A stretch of 64,000 nucleotides of DNA from UBA10649 sp963755335 (GTDB lineage: Bacteria > Actinomycetota > Actinomycetes > S36-B12): positions 372,001 through 436,000 of the forward strand of contig CAVWJW010000004.1 of assembly GCA_963755335.1 (NCBI GenBank), read 5' to 3'. The position numbers and the translations under genes were made by a program. Of the stretch, positions 53,198-62,133 are shown one piece after another. Positions within the stretch are counted from its first letter, which is position 1; each line of letters begins with the position of its first letter. The notes under the pieces were generated by a model, which saw only the letters and a list, made by a program, of their open reading frames with translations, was not told the DNA's origin and did not search any database.

Positions 53198-53305
53198 ATG
53201 GAACCCGATGAGCACGGTCCCGTTGGAATCCCATCTGACGACGACGAGGGCTTGGAACGCGAGGCCGACACGATGGGGGCGAAGGCTGTCACTGATAGCA
53301 AGTAG
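53198..53305 (+). CDS. Possible 35-residue ORF resembling a DUF4157 scrap
   Basis: ATG 53198 to TAG 53305 encodes an acidic peptide ending GLEREADTMGAKAVTDSK. The phrase LEREADxMGAKA resembles the conserved run in DUF4157 (eCIS core) proteins, where it follows variable linkers. GGGGAGG lies 18 bases upstream, too far to be a good ribosome site. It may be a relic rather than an expressed gene. Confidence 0.3.
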   Translation: MEPDEHGPVGIPSDDDEGLEREADTMGAKAVTDSK

Positions 53306-53481
53306 ACGCCCAGCCTCCTGGCAGTCGCGGCTGCCTCGGGCAGGCACGCTAGATCCGGCTGGCCAAGTGGAAGTCCCCGGACCTTCCTGCGCTGTTCCGA
53401 GGTGGCTTGCCGGGATCTCCTTTCGGTGTGGCCCTCGGACGGCGCGACGATGAGGGGCCCGTCTCATTTCCGCGTTTGCGC

Positions 53482-53537
53482 CACTCACAAAGTCATTGGT
53501 AATCAGCAACTATTGGCTTGCCGTCGACTCATGAGTA
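53482..53537 (+). repeat. Degenerate direct repeat, copy B
   Basis: Sister of copy A at 47786. CACTCACA at its start, GGTA in the middle, then CAACTATTGG (about 53507-53516) and TGCCGTCG are kept. It lies in the leader of the VOC gene at 53730. Confidence 0.45.
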
Positions 53538-53729
53538 CGTGCGAGTGCGACCGAGGAGGTAAGTGAAACGATCGCGTGGGGTGGCTTCTTGGGCAGGGCG
53601 TCCCGTTCGACATGGTTGCTAACCCTCGGGAACCACTCAACGGCTCGGTAGCATGGACTTGTCGTCGTGACCAAGGTTCCCGGGCGGCTAGGTCCGGACT
53701 TGCACAAGTTCACCGAGGAAAGAGCTGAG

Positions 53730-54098
53730 ATGTCGATGCGCGTTCGCTACGTCGTCCTCTACGTCAATGACGCGGACGCGTGCCGCCGGTTCTGGACCGA
53801 GCAGGTGGGCATGGTCGAGAAGGACCGCAAGGAGGTGGACGGCTTCTCAGTGGTCCAGGTTGGCTTCGCCGATCAGCAGTTCGCCTTCGAACTCGTCCCG
53901 CTGGCGATGATGGCCGACAACCCGTACGGCCTCGATCTGGCGACTCCGTCCATCGCCCTGCAGGTCGATGACCTTGACGCGGCGCGTGCGCAACTCGTCG
54001 ACCGCGGTGTCTCGGCGATGGAGATCGGCGAGCACAGCGGCGTGCGGAGCTTCGCCTTCAGTGACCCGGAGGGTCGCTGGTTCGCCGTGACGGGCTGA
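53730..54098 (+). CDS. VOC family protein
   Basis: A 122-aa glyoxalase-fold protein from ATG 53730, which has GAGGAAAG upstream; an upstream frame start at 53667 is not supported. The start MSMRVRYVVLYVNDADACRR and the end RSFAFSDPEGRWFAVTG are typical of small VOC proteins with one beta-alpha-beta-beta-beta repeat pair. Metal ligand positions include Glu/His residues in EIGEHSGVRSF. Substrate unknown. Confidence 0.85.
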   Translation: MSMRVRYVVLYVNDADACRRFWTEQVGMVEKDRKEVDGFSVVQVGFADQQFAFELVPLAMMADNPYGLDLATPSIALQVDDLDAARAQLVDRGVSAMEIGEHSGVRSFAFSDPEGRWFAVTG

Positions 54099-54108
54099 TC
54101 GCCGGCGG

Positions 54109-55416
54109 CTATCTGCTGACTCGCATGGGATTGTCCAGTGCCATCGTCACGGGCGTGAGTGATGGAGGTCCGGGAGCCGTGTACGTCCAGTCGGGGTAGG
54201 GCGTGCGGCCGGGCCCCCCAGGGTTGTACAGCGAGGTGTAGCCGCCTTCGCGCCCAGGGATCTCCAGGTCGGTAATGCTGCGGGCTGCCGCTTCGTCGCC
54301 GGCGATCATGATGTCGATGTAGTTGTCGCGGTCTTCGGCGTAGCAGTCGTCATACGCGACACCTGCCGCGGCGTCGGCCTTCTGTCCGGTGTCGGCCAGA
54401 CCCACGATCCTCAGCGTTCCCCCGTTGACCACGTATCGCTGGCCCACGGCACTGAGCACTACGTCGTGGCCGTCAGGCCCGGTCGCATGCAGTTGGAAGA
54501 ACGTCCCGAAGTCGTCGGGGCGTATCCCGCGCACGCCATCGGGTGAGAAGCCACCGGTGGTGAGCATCCGCAGTCGGAAGTTCGGTCCATTCCCATACAG
54601 AGCGCCTTCGTCATTGGGGAGGGTCGTACCGCCGAGTCCCGTTACGCCGCCTTCGCCTTGCGGCGGAGCGTCGACCCGGTTGAGCTTGGCTCCTGCGAGG
54701 GTTGGTCCTACGTCGTAGGGGGTCTTGCTCGTGGTCCACGACAAGCCCGTGGCCGAGATATCGCCGTTCGGTCCAGCGAGAATCAGCGAGCGCCCGTCCG
54801 TCCTTTCGACGATGTCCAACCGGATCGGGTAACGAGCGTTCGGATCGCCAGCCATACCGCGGTTGCCCAGATCGCTGAACATGACGACGGTATTGCGCTC
54901 GTTGAGCTCGAAGTTCGGCGTCATCGTGATCGCGTCGACTCCGACCACCTCGCCGGTGTTGAGGGTGAAGCGGAACTGACTGGGGTCCAGGGTGTTCGTG
55001 CGGATCGGCCAGCTGAACACGACGGGCGTGCCATCGACGTTGTGGATCGACGCGCCGGGAGCCTTCAGGAGCAGCGGATCGAGGCCACGCGATAGGGCGA
55101 CGCTGCTGCGGTCGGCGTCCGTTGGCGCTTGGGCGCATTGCAGGGTGGTGTCGTAGGCGCCGCCGACGGCATGCGTGGACGCTTCGTCGTCTCCGTCCAC
55201 CGCGATGATGCCGTCGAAGCCAAAGCCTGCCGAGAGGATCTGGGGCTTGTCCGTCCAGTAGTCGGCGGACACGAGTCGACCGTCATACATTGTGGCGTGC
55301 AGGTCGTCTTGCCTTTCCTGCAGGATTAAGACGAGCGCAGCGGCGGCCATGACGAGCACGGCACCTATGCCGATCGCGACAGCGATGATCCTGCGTCCGC
55401 GAGATCGGGAGGCCAC
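54109..55416 (-). CDS. Membrane-anchored hypothetical protein
   Basis: A 435-aa protein from GTG 55416. The N-terminus has a basic run and one transmembrane helix near residues 9-31 (IIAVAIGIGAVLVMAAAALV), then an extracytoplasmic domain of beta-rich sequence with repeated PFELNERNT, VVSAVGQ and DGDDEASTHAVGG turns. Its end meets the VOC gene from the opposite strand, 10 bases apart. No family recognised. It probably sits on the outer face of the membrane. Confidence 0.72.
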   Translation of the reverse strand: MASRSRGRRIIAVAIGIGAVLVMAAAALVLILQERQDDLHATMYDGRLVSADYWTDKPQILSAGFGFDGIIAVDGDDEASTHAVGGAYDTTLQCAQAPTDADRSSVALSRGLDPLLLKAPGASIHNVDGTPVVFSWPIRTNTLDPSQFRFTLNTGEVVGVDAITMTPNFELNERNTVVMFSDLGNRGMAGDPNARYPIRLDIVERTDGRSLILAGPNGDISATGLSWTTSKTPYDVGPTLAGAKLNRVDAPPQGEGGVTGLGGTTLPNDEGALYGNGPNFRLRMLTTGGFSPDGVRGIRPDDFGTFFQLHATGPDGHDVVLSAVGQRYVVNGGTLRIVGLADTGQKADAAAGVAYDDCYAEDRDNYIDIMIAGDEAAARSITDLEIPGREGGYTSLYNPGGPGRTPYPDWTYTAPGPPSLTPVTMALDNPMRVSR

Positions 55417-55484
55417 GGTTCACTATGGCACTTAGGGGCGCGTGAGTCGCTTGAGCAACCGCACCTGCTGCGCGGTCATTCACG

Positions 55485-56054
55485 TCAGCCGTGAACTCTG
55501 GTCGGCCTGTATCGCAGGGCCACCGCCCCCGATCGGAACTCGTGGCGAGCCACGAGCTCGAGCAGGGTGCGCTCGCGCAGGCCGGACAGCAACGTGGGCC
55601 CGTGCCCGGCGAGGACCGGCTGCACCAGGAACTCGTACTCATCGATCAGCCCCAGATCTGCCAACGCCAGGGGGAGTGTCACGCCACCCACCCACAGACT
55701 CTCGCCGGGCTCCTGCTTGAGCCGCTGAACCGCTGGCCCTAAGTCGCCTCGCACCAATTCGGCGTTCCATTCGGCGCCGCTCAGCGTGCTCGACACGACG
55801 TACTTCTTTGCCCGGTCGATGGCTTCGGCGAACGGGATCTGCCACTCATCCATCCATTCGGGCCATACTGCCGTGGCCGGCTTCCGCCACGCCGATTGCA
55901 TCATTTCGTAGGTCACTCGGCCGAAGAGCAGGGCATCGGCTCGCTCCATCTCGGCGGTCCAGTAGCGCATCGACTCCTCGTCCGGGGGCAGTCCCGCCTC
56001 GTGATGGCAGCAGCCGTCGAGTGTGACGTTGATCGAGTACCGAAGTTGTCTCAT
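55485..56054 (-). CDS. Dihydrofolate reductase-family protein (RibD C-terminal-like)
   Basis: A 189-aa cytosolic protein. The start MRQLRYSINVTLDGCCHHEA has the SxxxDG motif of the RibD C-terminal/bacterial DHFR-like family. It continues with DALLFGRVTYEMM, KYVVSSTLSGAEWN and an NADPH-binding glycine motif LWVGGVTLPLALADLGL. Length is typical. These enzymes reduce small substrates with NADPH; the substrate here is not known. Confidence 0.87.
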   Translation of the reverse strand: MRQLRYSINVTLDGCCHHEAGLPPDEESMRYWTAEMERADALLFGRVTYEMMQSAWRKPATAVWPEWMDEWQIPFAEAIDRAKKYVVSSTLSGAEWNAELVRGDLGPAVQRLKQEPGESLWVGGVTLPLALADLGLIDEYEFLVQPVLAGHGPTLLSGLRERTLLELVARHEFRSGAVALRYRPTRVHG

Positions 56055-56388
56055 ACCCTTGACCTCACTGGCTGCGCCCCGCGTCCAGCGGACAGCCTTC
56101 AGCCTTCAGGCGCTGTGTCATGCCTGCGCCTTGATCTCTTCCACTGTAGAGCTGTCGTGGGTAGAGCAGACCGGAACGCAGTTGGTCTCTCTGCTCTGCC
56201 GAATCGGGACACTCAGGTACAGCTACACCGTCGCTGGACTGCTCATCGCTGGGCGACCAAGAACCGAGGGCTGCCCGAGGCCGTCGTGTGGGGCGCGGTC
56301 GCGGTCTGTCCACTACGGTTTCGACACTGGCGAGGCCGATGGGGGCTTTCGCCCGGGGGCGTGTACGCCGCACGCGAGGGGAGCCAGC

Positions 56389-58098
56389 ATGGGCGCGGGG
56401 GCGGTACGAGGTAGGGGCACGCGGATTGCCGGGTTCGCCGTGGCGTCGGGCTTGTTGCTCGCTGCTTGCAGCTCGTCCGGGTCGGCAGGCAATTCGTCGC
56501 CGACGCCGCCGGGCACGGGTCCCTCAGCCAGCGGATTCGTACAGCCGTCCAGTGGCCTTCACATGGCAGTCGCTGCATCGCAATTGCCGAAGCCGGGGAA
56601 GGCACCGCACTTCTGGGCTGGCCTGCTCCATCAGGCGATCGCGTCTGACCCCACCTGGCAGGCTCTGTCCGGTACCGAGGTCGATGCGGACATCTACAAG
56701 GTGGAGGACCAGCTGTTCGCGAAACTGCCGCCTTCGACTCCAGTCTCGGGCAGCGCATCCACTGCTGCCAGTCCGGGAGCGTCCGCGCGCGGCACCGTGT
56801 CGAGTAGCGCCCGGACCTCCGGCTCCGCCCGCATCTCAAACGTGGCGTTCGTGCCGAGTGCTGACGCGCCGGCGCCTCCGGGGCTCGACGCCTTCATCGG
56901 CCTCGGCGCCGCGTTGGGCTATGTGGCGGATGTGTCCGCGCCGGGGATCCCGAAGGAGGGGGTGACCTCGACGATCGCGGACACCGTCAACGGTGTCGAC
57001 GTCTCGGGCCAGCTCACCATCACCCCCACCGGGACCGAGTCGACCATCACCATGAAGAAGGACGGGAAGACGTACTCGATGACCGTGAAGCAGTCGGTCT
57101 CTGGCGACCCATGTCCGGATGCCGATGGGAAGGTCTCGGCCGTCTTCGACGTGTTCGTGGACACAAGCGGAAGTTCAGGACCAAACTCCGGAGGGGGCTC
57201 GGTGGCGATCAAGGGAACCGTGACCGCCACCGTCGACGACAACGCCGAGATCACCAGCATCGTCGGCGACGGCAGCACGACCCGCAACCAGACCCTCAAC
57301 GGCTCCGTGACGTCCAACCAGGTAGGACTCCACACCACTCTCGACGGAACCTTCCAGGGGCAGAACGTGGTGACGACGTACCGAATGACCACGTCCGGTC
57401 AGGCTGCGGCCGATCAGGAAGCGGCGTTCGCTAGGGACGCGCTCGACGGCGTCGTCATCGGGCTCATGTCTCAACGGCGTATCGTGTGGCTGGGCGGCGC
57501 ATGCGTCGCGGTGACTGCGGACCTACCGGAGAAAGTGAAGCGCAACTCGACCACCCCCTTCACCGTGAAGGTCACCCACAAGCCCGACGGCGCGGAGTTC
57601 AACGCACCGGTCACGGCCAAGCTCGACAACGGGGCCGTGTCGGTGTCACCCGACCACGTCGACAAGGCGCCCGGCCAGTTCGCCTACGTGGCGCCTGACG
57701 CGGCCGGCAAGAAGGCGTCGTTGACCTTCACTTCGAAGTCACGTCGCGGCTTCGGGACCGCGACCGTAACCGTGTCAACGATGCGCTACGTCGCCAGCGG
57801 CGGCAACGGCCAGGTGTCCATCACCGGAACGGTGGACGACCTCGACAAGCCCTTCGACCTGAAGGTCATCTCGCCTGGCGCTACGGGGTCCGTCACCTTG
57901 ACGCCTACAGGGCCTACATCGGGGAAGATCCGGGGATCCTCCGACCTCGGATTCTCCAAGGAAGTCACCAAGGGGAGCTACACGCTCAAAGAGACCGCGA
58001 CCGGGTACATCGCCACCGGCACCGTTTCCACCTGCCTGACCAAGGTCAGAACCTGCTCGCCGAGCGGCGGCTTCGAGGTGACCTTCACCGCCGAGTAG
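56389..58098 (+). CDS. Large lipoprotein with Ig-like repeats
   Basis: A 569-aa protein from ATG 56389 with GAGGGGAG upstream; the frame opens earlier but has no signal before this. The lipobox LLLAACSSSG makes it a surface lipoprotein. After a low-complexity serine/proline spacer it has a region with beta strands (GQLTITPTGTESTITMKKDG). The end (about residues 395-569) resembles bacterial Ig-like or invasin-type folds (TGTVDDLDKPFDLKVISPGA). No catalytic motif. It may be an adhesin or surface binding protein. Confidence 0.72.
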   Translation: MGAGAVRGRGTRIAGFAVASGLLLAACSSSGSAGNSSPTPPGTGPSASGFVQPSSGLHMAVAASQLPKPGKAPHFWAGLLHQAIASDPTWQALSGTEVDADIYKVEDQLFAKLPPSTPVSGSASTAASPGASARGTVSSSARTSGSARISNVAFVPSADAPAPPGLDAFIGLGAALGYVADVSAPGIPKEGVTSTIADTVNGVDVSGQLTITPTGTESTITMKKDGKTYSMTVKQSVSGDPCPDADGKVSAVFDVFVDTSGSSGPNSGGGSVAIKGTVTATVDDNAEITSIVGDGSTTRNQTLNGSVTSNQVGLHTTLDGTFQGQNVVTTYRMTTSGQAAADQEAAFARDALDGVVIGLMSQRRIVWLGGACVAVTADLPEKVKRNSTTPFTVKVTHKPDGAEFNAPVTAKLDNGAVSVSPDHVDKAPGQFAYVAPDAAGKKASLTFTSKSRRGFGTATVTVSTMRYVASGGNGQVSITGTVDDLDKPFDLKVISPGATGSVTLTPTGPTSGKIRGSSDLGFSKEVTKGSYTLKETATGYIATGTVSTCLTKVRTCSPSGGFEVTFTAE

Positions 58099-58473
58099 CA
58101 GCGCGGGCCCGCACCCGCGACGCCTGCGCCACCGACACGACTGCGTAGCTTGGCTCTCGGACCTCTCGCAGCAACGACTTGCGAGCGAGACCCCAGGCAG
58201 AGTCGAACGGCCGGCATTCCGAATCTCAATCACCTAGGACTCCTTGCCATCCCCTCGCAGAGTCCTTGCTATTGAACAACTACTGAAGCCGCTGAGTAGC
58301 CACCTTCTTGTGAGAAGCGCCTTCGGGAACTTTGACGACGCTGCTCGGTGAGGCGGGCTGCTGACGTGATGGCCCGTCTAGTCCTGTCGGTGAAGACAGC
58401 ACGGTACCGGTCTTCAGCTGGCTGAGGGTCGCGATGGGGACGATCATCTGCGGACGTGCTCGGCTTGCACGGA
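58099..58473. other. Convergent intergenic region; repeat copy C
   Basis: Holds a small hairpin right after the stop (CGCGGG 58102-58107 with CCCGCG 58114-58119), possibly a terminator. It also holds a third, weaker match (58258-58290, with CAACTACTG) to the repeat at 47786 and 53482. No gene recognised. Confidence 0.4.
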
Positions 58474-59490
58474 TCAGTGTCTGCGGGCCAATGCGACGAC
58501 GAAGTCTTTCGTGAACTCGGCGTAATAGGTGGATGGGGCTCGCCAGATGCGTGGCTGGATTCGATGACCAGCTGGTAGGTGGTGAGCCGTTGGCTTGTCG
58601 TAGTAGAAGCCTGTTGGCCAGGACTTGTTCATGTCGAGGACGATCGCGGTGCGGACGCCTGCGTGCACGAGGGCGGCGGCGAGGGCGTCCGTGGTGATCT
58701 CGCTCCCGTAGGCGAAGACGAGGCTGCCGTCGGCGAGTTGTCCCAGCGCGGTGCGATTGGCCGTGGGAAGGCCGCCGTTGGCCTGCCCCCACTTGGCTCG
58801 GCTGTCGTGTGCGGTGGCGTGCGATCTGCCGCCTGAGACGAGAGGCGGCAGGTTCTGACGGATCACGCTGGTGCCGGGCGCGATGCGCGTGCCGGCCTTC
58901 CACACTCGCACGTCGAGGCGCCCGGCTGCATCGATAGTGAAGGCGGCAAGGCCTGGCTGCAGGGGTTTGACCTTGATGCCGTCGTAGTAGTAGCCGCCGG
59001 CCTGGTCCTTGAGATGGAAGGCCCCGTTGAAGGCGGCGATCATGCGGGGTACCCACGTTGATGCCTGACGATCCTGTGGTCGCTTAGGACTGTTCTCGGG
59101 GTAGGCGGAGCCGGGGATGTAGCGGAATCGCAGGAGTTGCGGATTCATCCACATCAGGCCGATGCGTCCGTGGTCCGTCAGCGCGACCTCGACGGGGTGC
59201 TGTCCGAGCACCTTTCGCCCGCGTGGCCGCCAGAGGATCCCCGATGCTGGGGGAGGGCCTAGGGTCGGCGGCGGGGCCGGCGCAGGGACGCCCGCGACGG
59301 ATGGCGCGGCCAAAGGCCCGGCCTTAGGGACAGGCGCGGCGCTGCCGCTCGGGGCCGAAGCGAGCGCTGATGGCGCAGACGCGGACGGCGCTGGTGGAGG
59401 GTTCGTCGTGGGGGCGACGACTGCGGGGCCGCAGGCGGCCAGCACGAGCGTGACCATCAGGAGGCATCCCGGGCGTGCCCATCGAGTCAT
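58474..59490 (-). CDS. Phosphodiester glycosidase family lipoprotein (NAGPA-like)
   Basis: A 338-aa protein from ATG 59490. A lipobox LVLAAC near residues 15-20 is followed by a proline/serine/alanine-rich linker to residue 75 and an NAGPA-type domain. The family's core is visible as NRTALGQLADGSLVFAYG and the following RTAIVLDMNKSW, where the NAGPA fold has its VxLDGGGS-like motif; the triple glycine is replaced by MNK here. Members include exopolysaccharide-related phosphodiester glycosidases. Surface-linked. Confidence 0.78.
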   Translation of the reverse strand: MTRWARPGCLLMVTLVLAACGPAVVAPTTNPPPAPSASAPSALASAPSGSAAPVPKAGPLAAPSVAGVPAPAPPPTLGPPPASGILWRPRGRKVLGQHPVEVALTDHGRIGLMWMNPQLLRFRYIPGSAYPENSPKRPQDRQASTWVPRMIAAFNGAFHLKDQAGGYYYDGIKVKPLQPGLAAFTIDAAGRLDVRVWKAGTRIAPGTSVIRQNLPPLVSGGRSHATAHDSRAKWGQANGGLPTANRTALGQLADGSLVFAYGSEITTDALAAALVHAGVRTAIVLDMNKSWPTGFYYDKPTAHHLPAGHRIQPRIWRAPSTYYAEFTKDFVVALARRH

Positions 59491-59505
59491 GGCGATGGCC
59501 TGTTG

Positions 59506-61098
59506 TCAGCTCGACGGGCCGGGCGTCGGCTGCCCTGATGCTGCCGGCCCGTAGAGCTTGAGGCCGCGAACCTTCAGCAGCAGCGGTCGCGCTTTGAGGA
59601 CGGCCCGTGTCTGGGGGCTCAAGCCGTCAGTCTTGCTGCGGTGCAGCATGATCATGTCGTTGGCCCGAATGTAGTCCTGAAGGGTCGCTTGGTAATCGGC
59701 GTTGGACAGCCGTCGCTTGGCGGCGCTCAGGTCACCGGGATTCTGGCCACCGTCGACGCTGTAGATGGCGCCGTCGAAGTCGAATTTGGACAGGCATCCG
59801 TTGTCGAGGTTGCGACTGAGGACGTTGCTCAGCACGAGCATTCCGGCGGAGTCCGATCCGACGCAGCGCGCGTCCTTGATCAGTGGCTTGGCGGCTGCGA
59901 TGCCCGCGTGGTCGAGAGTCTCCTTGACGTCGGAGCGGTCGATGCTGACGACGACGGCGACGACGATGAGTGCCCAAAGTGCGGTGATGCCGACGGCTCG
60001 GGGCAGGTGACGGTGGCTGGCGAGTTGATGCCAGGCAAGGCCGGCGCCACTGCCCAGGACGAGAAGGAGGGCTGGGGCGATGAACGAGGAGTAGCCCTTG
60101 AAGTAGACGGGCGTGGAGAGCAGAACGAGTCCCTGGACCACGAGCAGGGAACTCCACAGTCGCGTGATGGGCAGCCACCGCCAGCAGGCGACGACGGCAG
60201 CGACCACGATGAGCGCTGAAACGACGGCGGCGATCTGCAGGAGTCGGGGATGGACGACGAGCTGGTGGATGTCGATGTTCAGCATGCGGCCGACTCGGGC
60301 CAGGCGGCTTGTTCCGCCGCCGCCGCGGTTGATCTGGCCGAGGATCGTCATCTCGATCATCCGGCGTGGAGCCAACGCGAAGAAAGGTCCGAGGATGACG
60401 AGGATCACCGATGCGGCTGACGCCGCGACCCAGCCGGCTGCCTTCCATGCCCGGCTGAGGAGCAGCCAGATGACAATGACGGCCAGGGGGACAAGCCCCC
60501 AGAGTTTGACGCTGCTGGCCAGGCCAAGGAAGGCGCCGCCCAGCACCAGGCGGCGGGTGGTCTCGTGCGAGTCGCGGATCGCCCACAACGCCGTCAACGT
60601 GCCGAGCAGGATGAACGCCTCGAGCATCGTGGTCCTCTCGACCCACACTGCGGGCGACCACACCGCATACAGGGCGCCCGCGACGAGAGCTGCCACGAGA
60701 CTGACGCGACGGGCGATGAAGTAGACCAGGATCGCGTTGACGGCACCGACCACCATGATCGCGAGCCTGGCCCCGGTCCAGCCAGTGGTGTCGGATGTGA
60801 AGTGGCTGAGGGCGGCAAGGGGGCTGAGCAGCACGAGAATGCCTGGCGGGTGGACGAAGACGAAGTCCCGGTACGGCATGAGCCCGTGGACGAGACCGGT
60901 GGAGGCGCCAAAGTAGACCCCCTCGTCGTATCCCATCAGGTGGTGGAAGCCACCCATGTGCAGCAGCGACGTGAGTCGGGACCCGAAGGCGACTACGGCG
61001 ATGATCGCGGGAATGGCGATTGCCCAGGCGCGGGAGAGGTGGAAGTCACTCGGGTCCAGAACGCCGCGCTGACCGGACGGGCGTGGTGCCAGCACCAA
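59506..61098 (-). CDS. Glycosyltransferase family 39-like membrane protein
   Basis: A 530-aa protein with about 11 predicted membrane helices. Its first extracytoplasmic loop has GYDEGVYFGAS, the acidic D-E motif of PMT/ArnT-type (GT39/GT83) enzymes that move sugars from polyprenyl-phosphate carriers to proteins or lipids. The C-terminal part is a soluble extracytoplasmic domain (SKFDFDGAIYSVDGGQNPG). The start is uncertain (TTG 61098 or GTG 61095). It is next to and co-oriented with the lipoprotein gene, 15 bases away. Confidence 0.82.
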   Translation of the reverse strand: MVLAPRPSGQRGVLDPSDFHLSRAWAIAIPAIIAVVAFGSRLTSLLHMGGFHHLMGYDEGVYFGASTGLVHGLMPYRDFVFVHPPGILVLLSPLAALSHFTSDTTGWTGARLAIMVVGAVNAILVYFIARRVSLVAALVAGALYAVWSPAVWVERTTMLEAFILLGTLTALWAIRDSHETTRRLVLGGAFLGLASSVKLWGLVPLAVIVIWLLLSRAWKAAGWVAASAASVILVILGPFFALAPRRMIEMTILGQINRGGGGTSRLARVGRMLNIDIHQLVVHPRLLQIAAVVSALIVVAAVVACWRWLPITRLWSSLLVVQGLVLLSTPVYFKGYSSFIAPALLLVLGSGAGLAWHQLASHRHLPRAVGITALWALIVVAVVVSIDRSDVKETLDHAGIAAAKPLIKDARCVGSDSAGMLVLSNVLSRNLDNGCLSKFDFDGAIYSVDGGQNPGDLSAAKRRLSNADYQATLQDYIRANDMIMLHRSKTDGLSPQTRAVLKARPLLLKVRGLKLYGPAASGQPTPGPSS

Positions 61099-61195
61099 GA
61101 ACTCCGATTCCTCGAGGACGAGCGACGACCGTGCCGTGCTGTCAACGCTACGGTGACGTTCCTAAGGCTCCGCTGAGAGACGGGTGCGGCGATGC

Positions 61196-61750
61196 TCAGG
61201 TTGCCGCGCAGGTTCCGTTCGTCACTCTGAAGGCCTGAGGCGATAAGTGCGGGTAGTGGGGGTGAGCGCGCAGGTATTGATCGTCGATGACGAAGTGCCT
61301 CTCGCGGGTCGATTCGTATGAGGCTCGTTGCCACGGGCTTCGATGTTGATGTCGTTCATGGCCTCGAACCACGAGCGGAGCGGCGACCAAAGTTCTGTCA
61401 AATTGCCGAAGGTGCACCAGGGCCCAGCCAATTTGAACCCGACCACATCGCATTGGTTGCAGAGCTCGCAGGAGTCTGGGGAGCCACCCGCGCATGGACC
61501 CGGGTGCCCACCGGAATACTCAGATCTGCGACTGCACTCGGCGAGCGCCGTCGGCGCCGGGGCCATAGGCGGCGCTGACGTGGAGCAATGACTTATCCCA
61601 AATATTGATGCGACGACGCGCTGGGGCAATGAGTGCTCGTTTGGGGGCCGCCGACGCCTGCGAGGTGTGCACTTCCCAGTAACCGCGCAACTCATCGGGA
61701 AGCGGCCAGAACTCGTAGTCGAGGCGCTCGAGACCGGCTTCCATCGTCAA
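61196..61750 (-). pseudogene. Possible degraded hypothetical gene
   Basis: Three overlapping minus-strand frames each show protein-like pieces: MTMEAGLERLDYEFWPLPDE, then PDSCELCNQCDVVGFKLAGP, then RHFVIDDQYLRAHPHYPHLS. They sit in one order as if one gene has two or more frame breaks. The pieces have normal composition, unlike the arginine-rich chance frames. No family recognised. It could also be non-coding. Confidence 0.3.
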
Positions 61751-62133
61751 GGCTCGCGAGCAGGACGGTGATGGCCACCGTGCGGCTCCCGAACGGAGCT
61801 ACTCCACCGCCCGGACCCGTGCCTGTGGTCAAACAGCGTGACGTTCACTCCGCACAAGTAGACGTACCCGGTCGGCTTCACCAAGTGTTCTTGTGAAGGG
61901 CCGTCGCACCCAGGCAGGCACCCACGGATGACTCTTCAATTTCGGCCCGATTTGCCTGACCATCCCATGCTGGCCCCGCTGGTTGACCTTCCGATCTTTG
62001 CGATCCGGATCCTCCATCTTCGTACGTTGACGAACCCTCGGGGTTGGGGAATCCTTCATCGAGGGACCGAACACACGTCGACATGCCACCGAAGACCTCG
62101 TCACCTTTGGTAGATCCAAGGGGGGATGCCTGC
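61751..62133. other. Intergenic region, nothing recognised
   Basis: This lies upstream of the TIR-tailed membrane protein and of the degraded gene. No coding frame, repeat or RNA gene is visible. It may contain the promoter for the downstream gene, which has GGGGGGATG before its start. Confidence 0.4.

Larger units (their letters stand above)
52987..53729. other. Intergenic region with small ORF and repeat copy B
   Basis: About 740 bases without a normal-sized gene. It contains a 35-codon frame at 53198-53305 and copy B of a degenerate repeat at 53482-53537. Nothing else recognisable is present. Confidence 0.4.

Noticed and set aside
53667..53729. An upstream start for the VOC protein at 53667
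   Set aside because: ATG 53730 has the ribosome site and gives the normal VOC N-terminus; the extension is not VOC-like.
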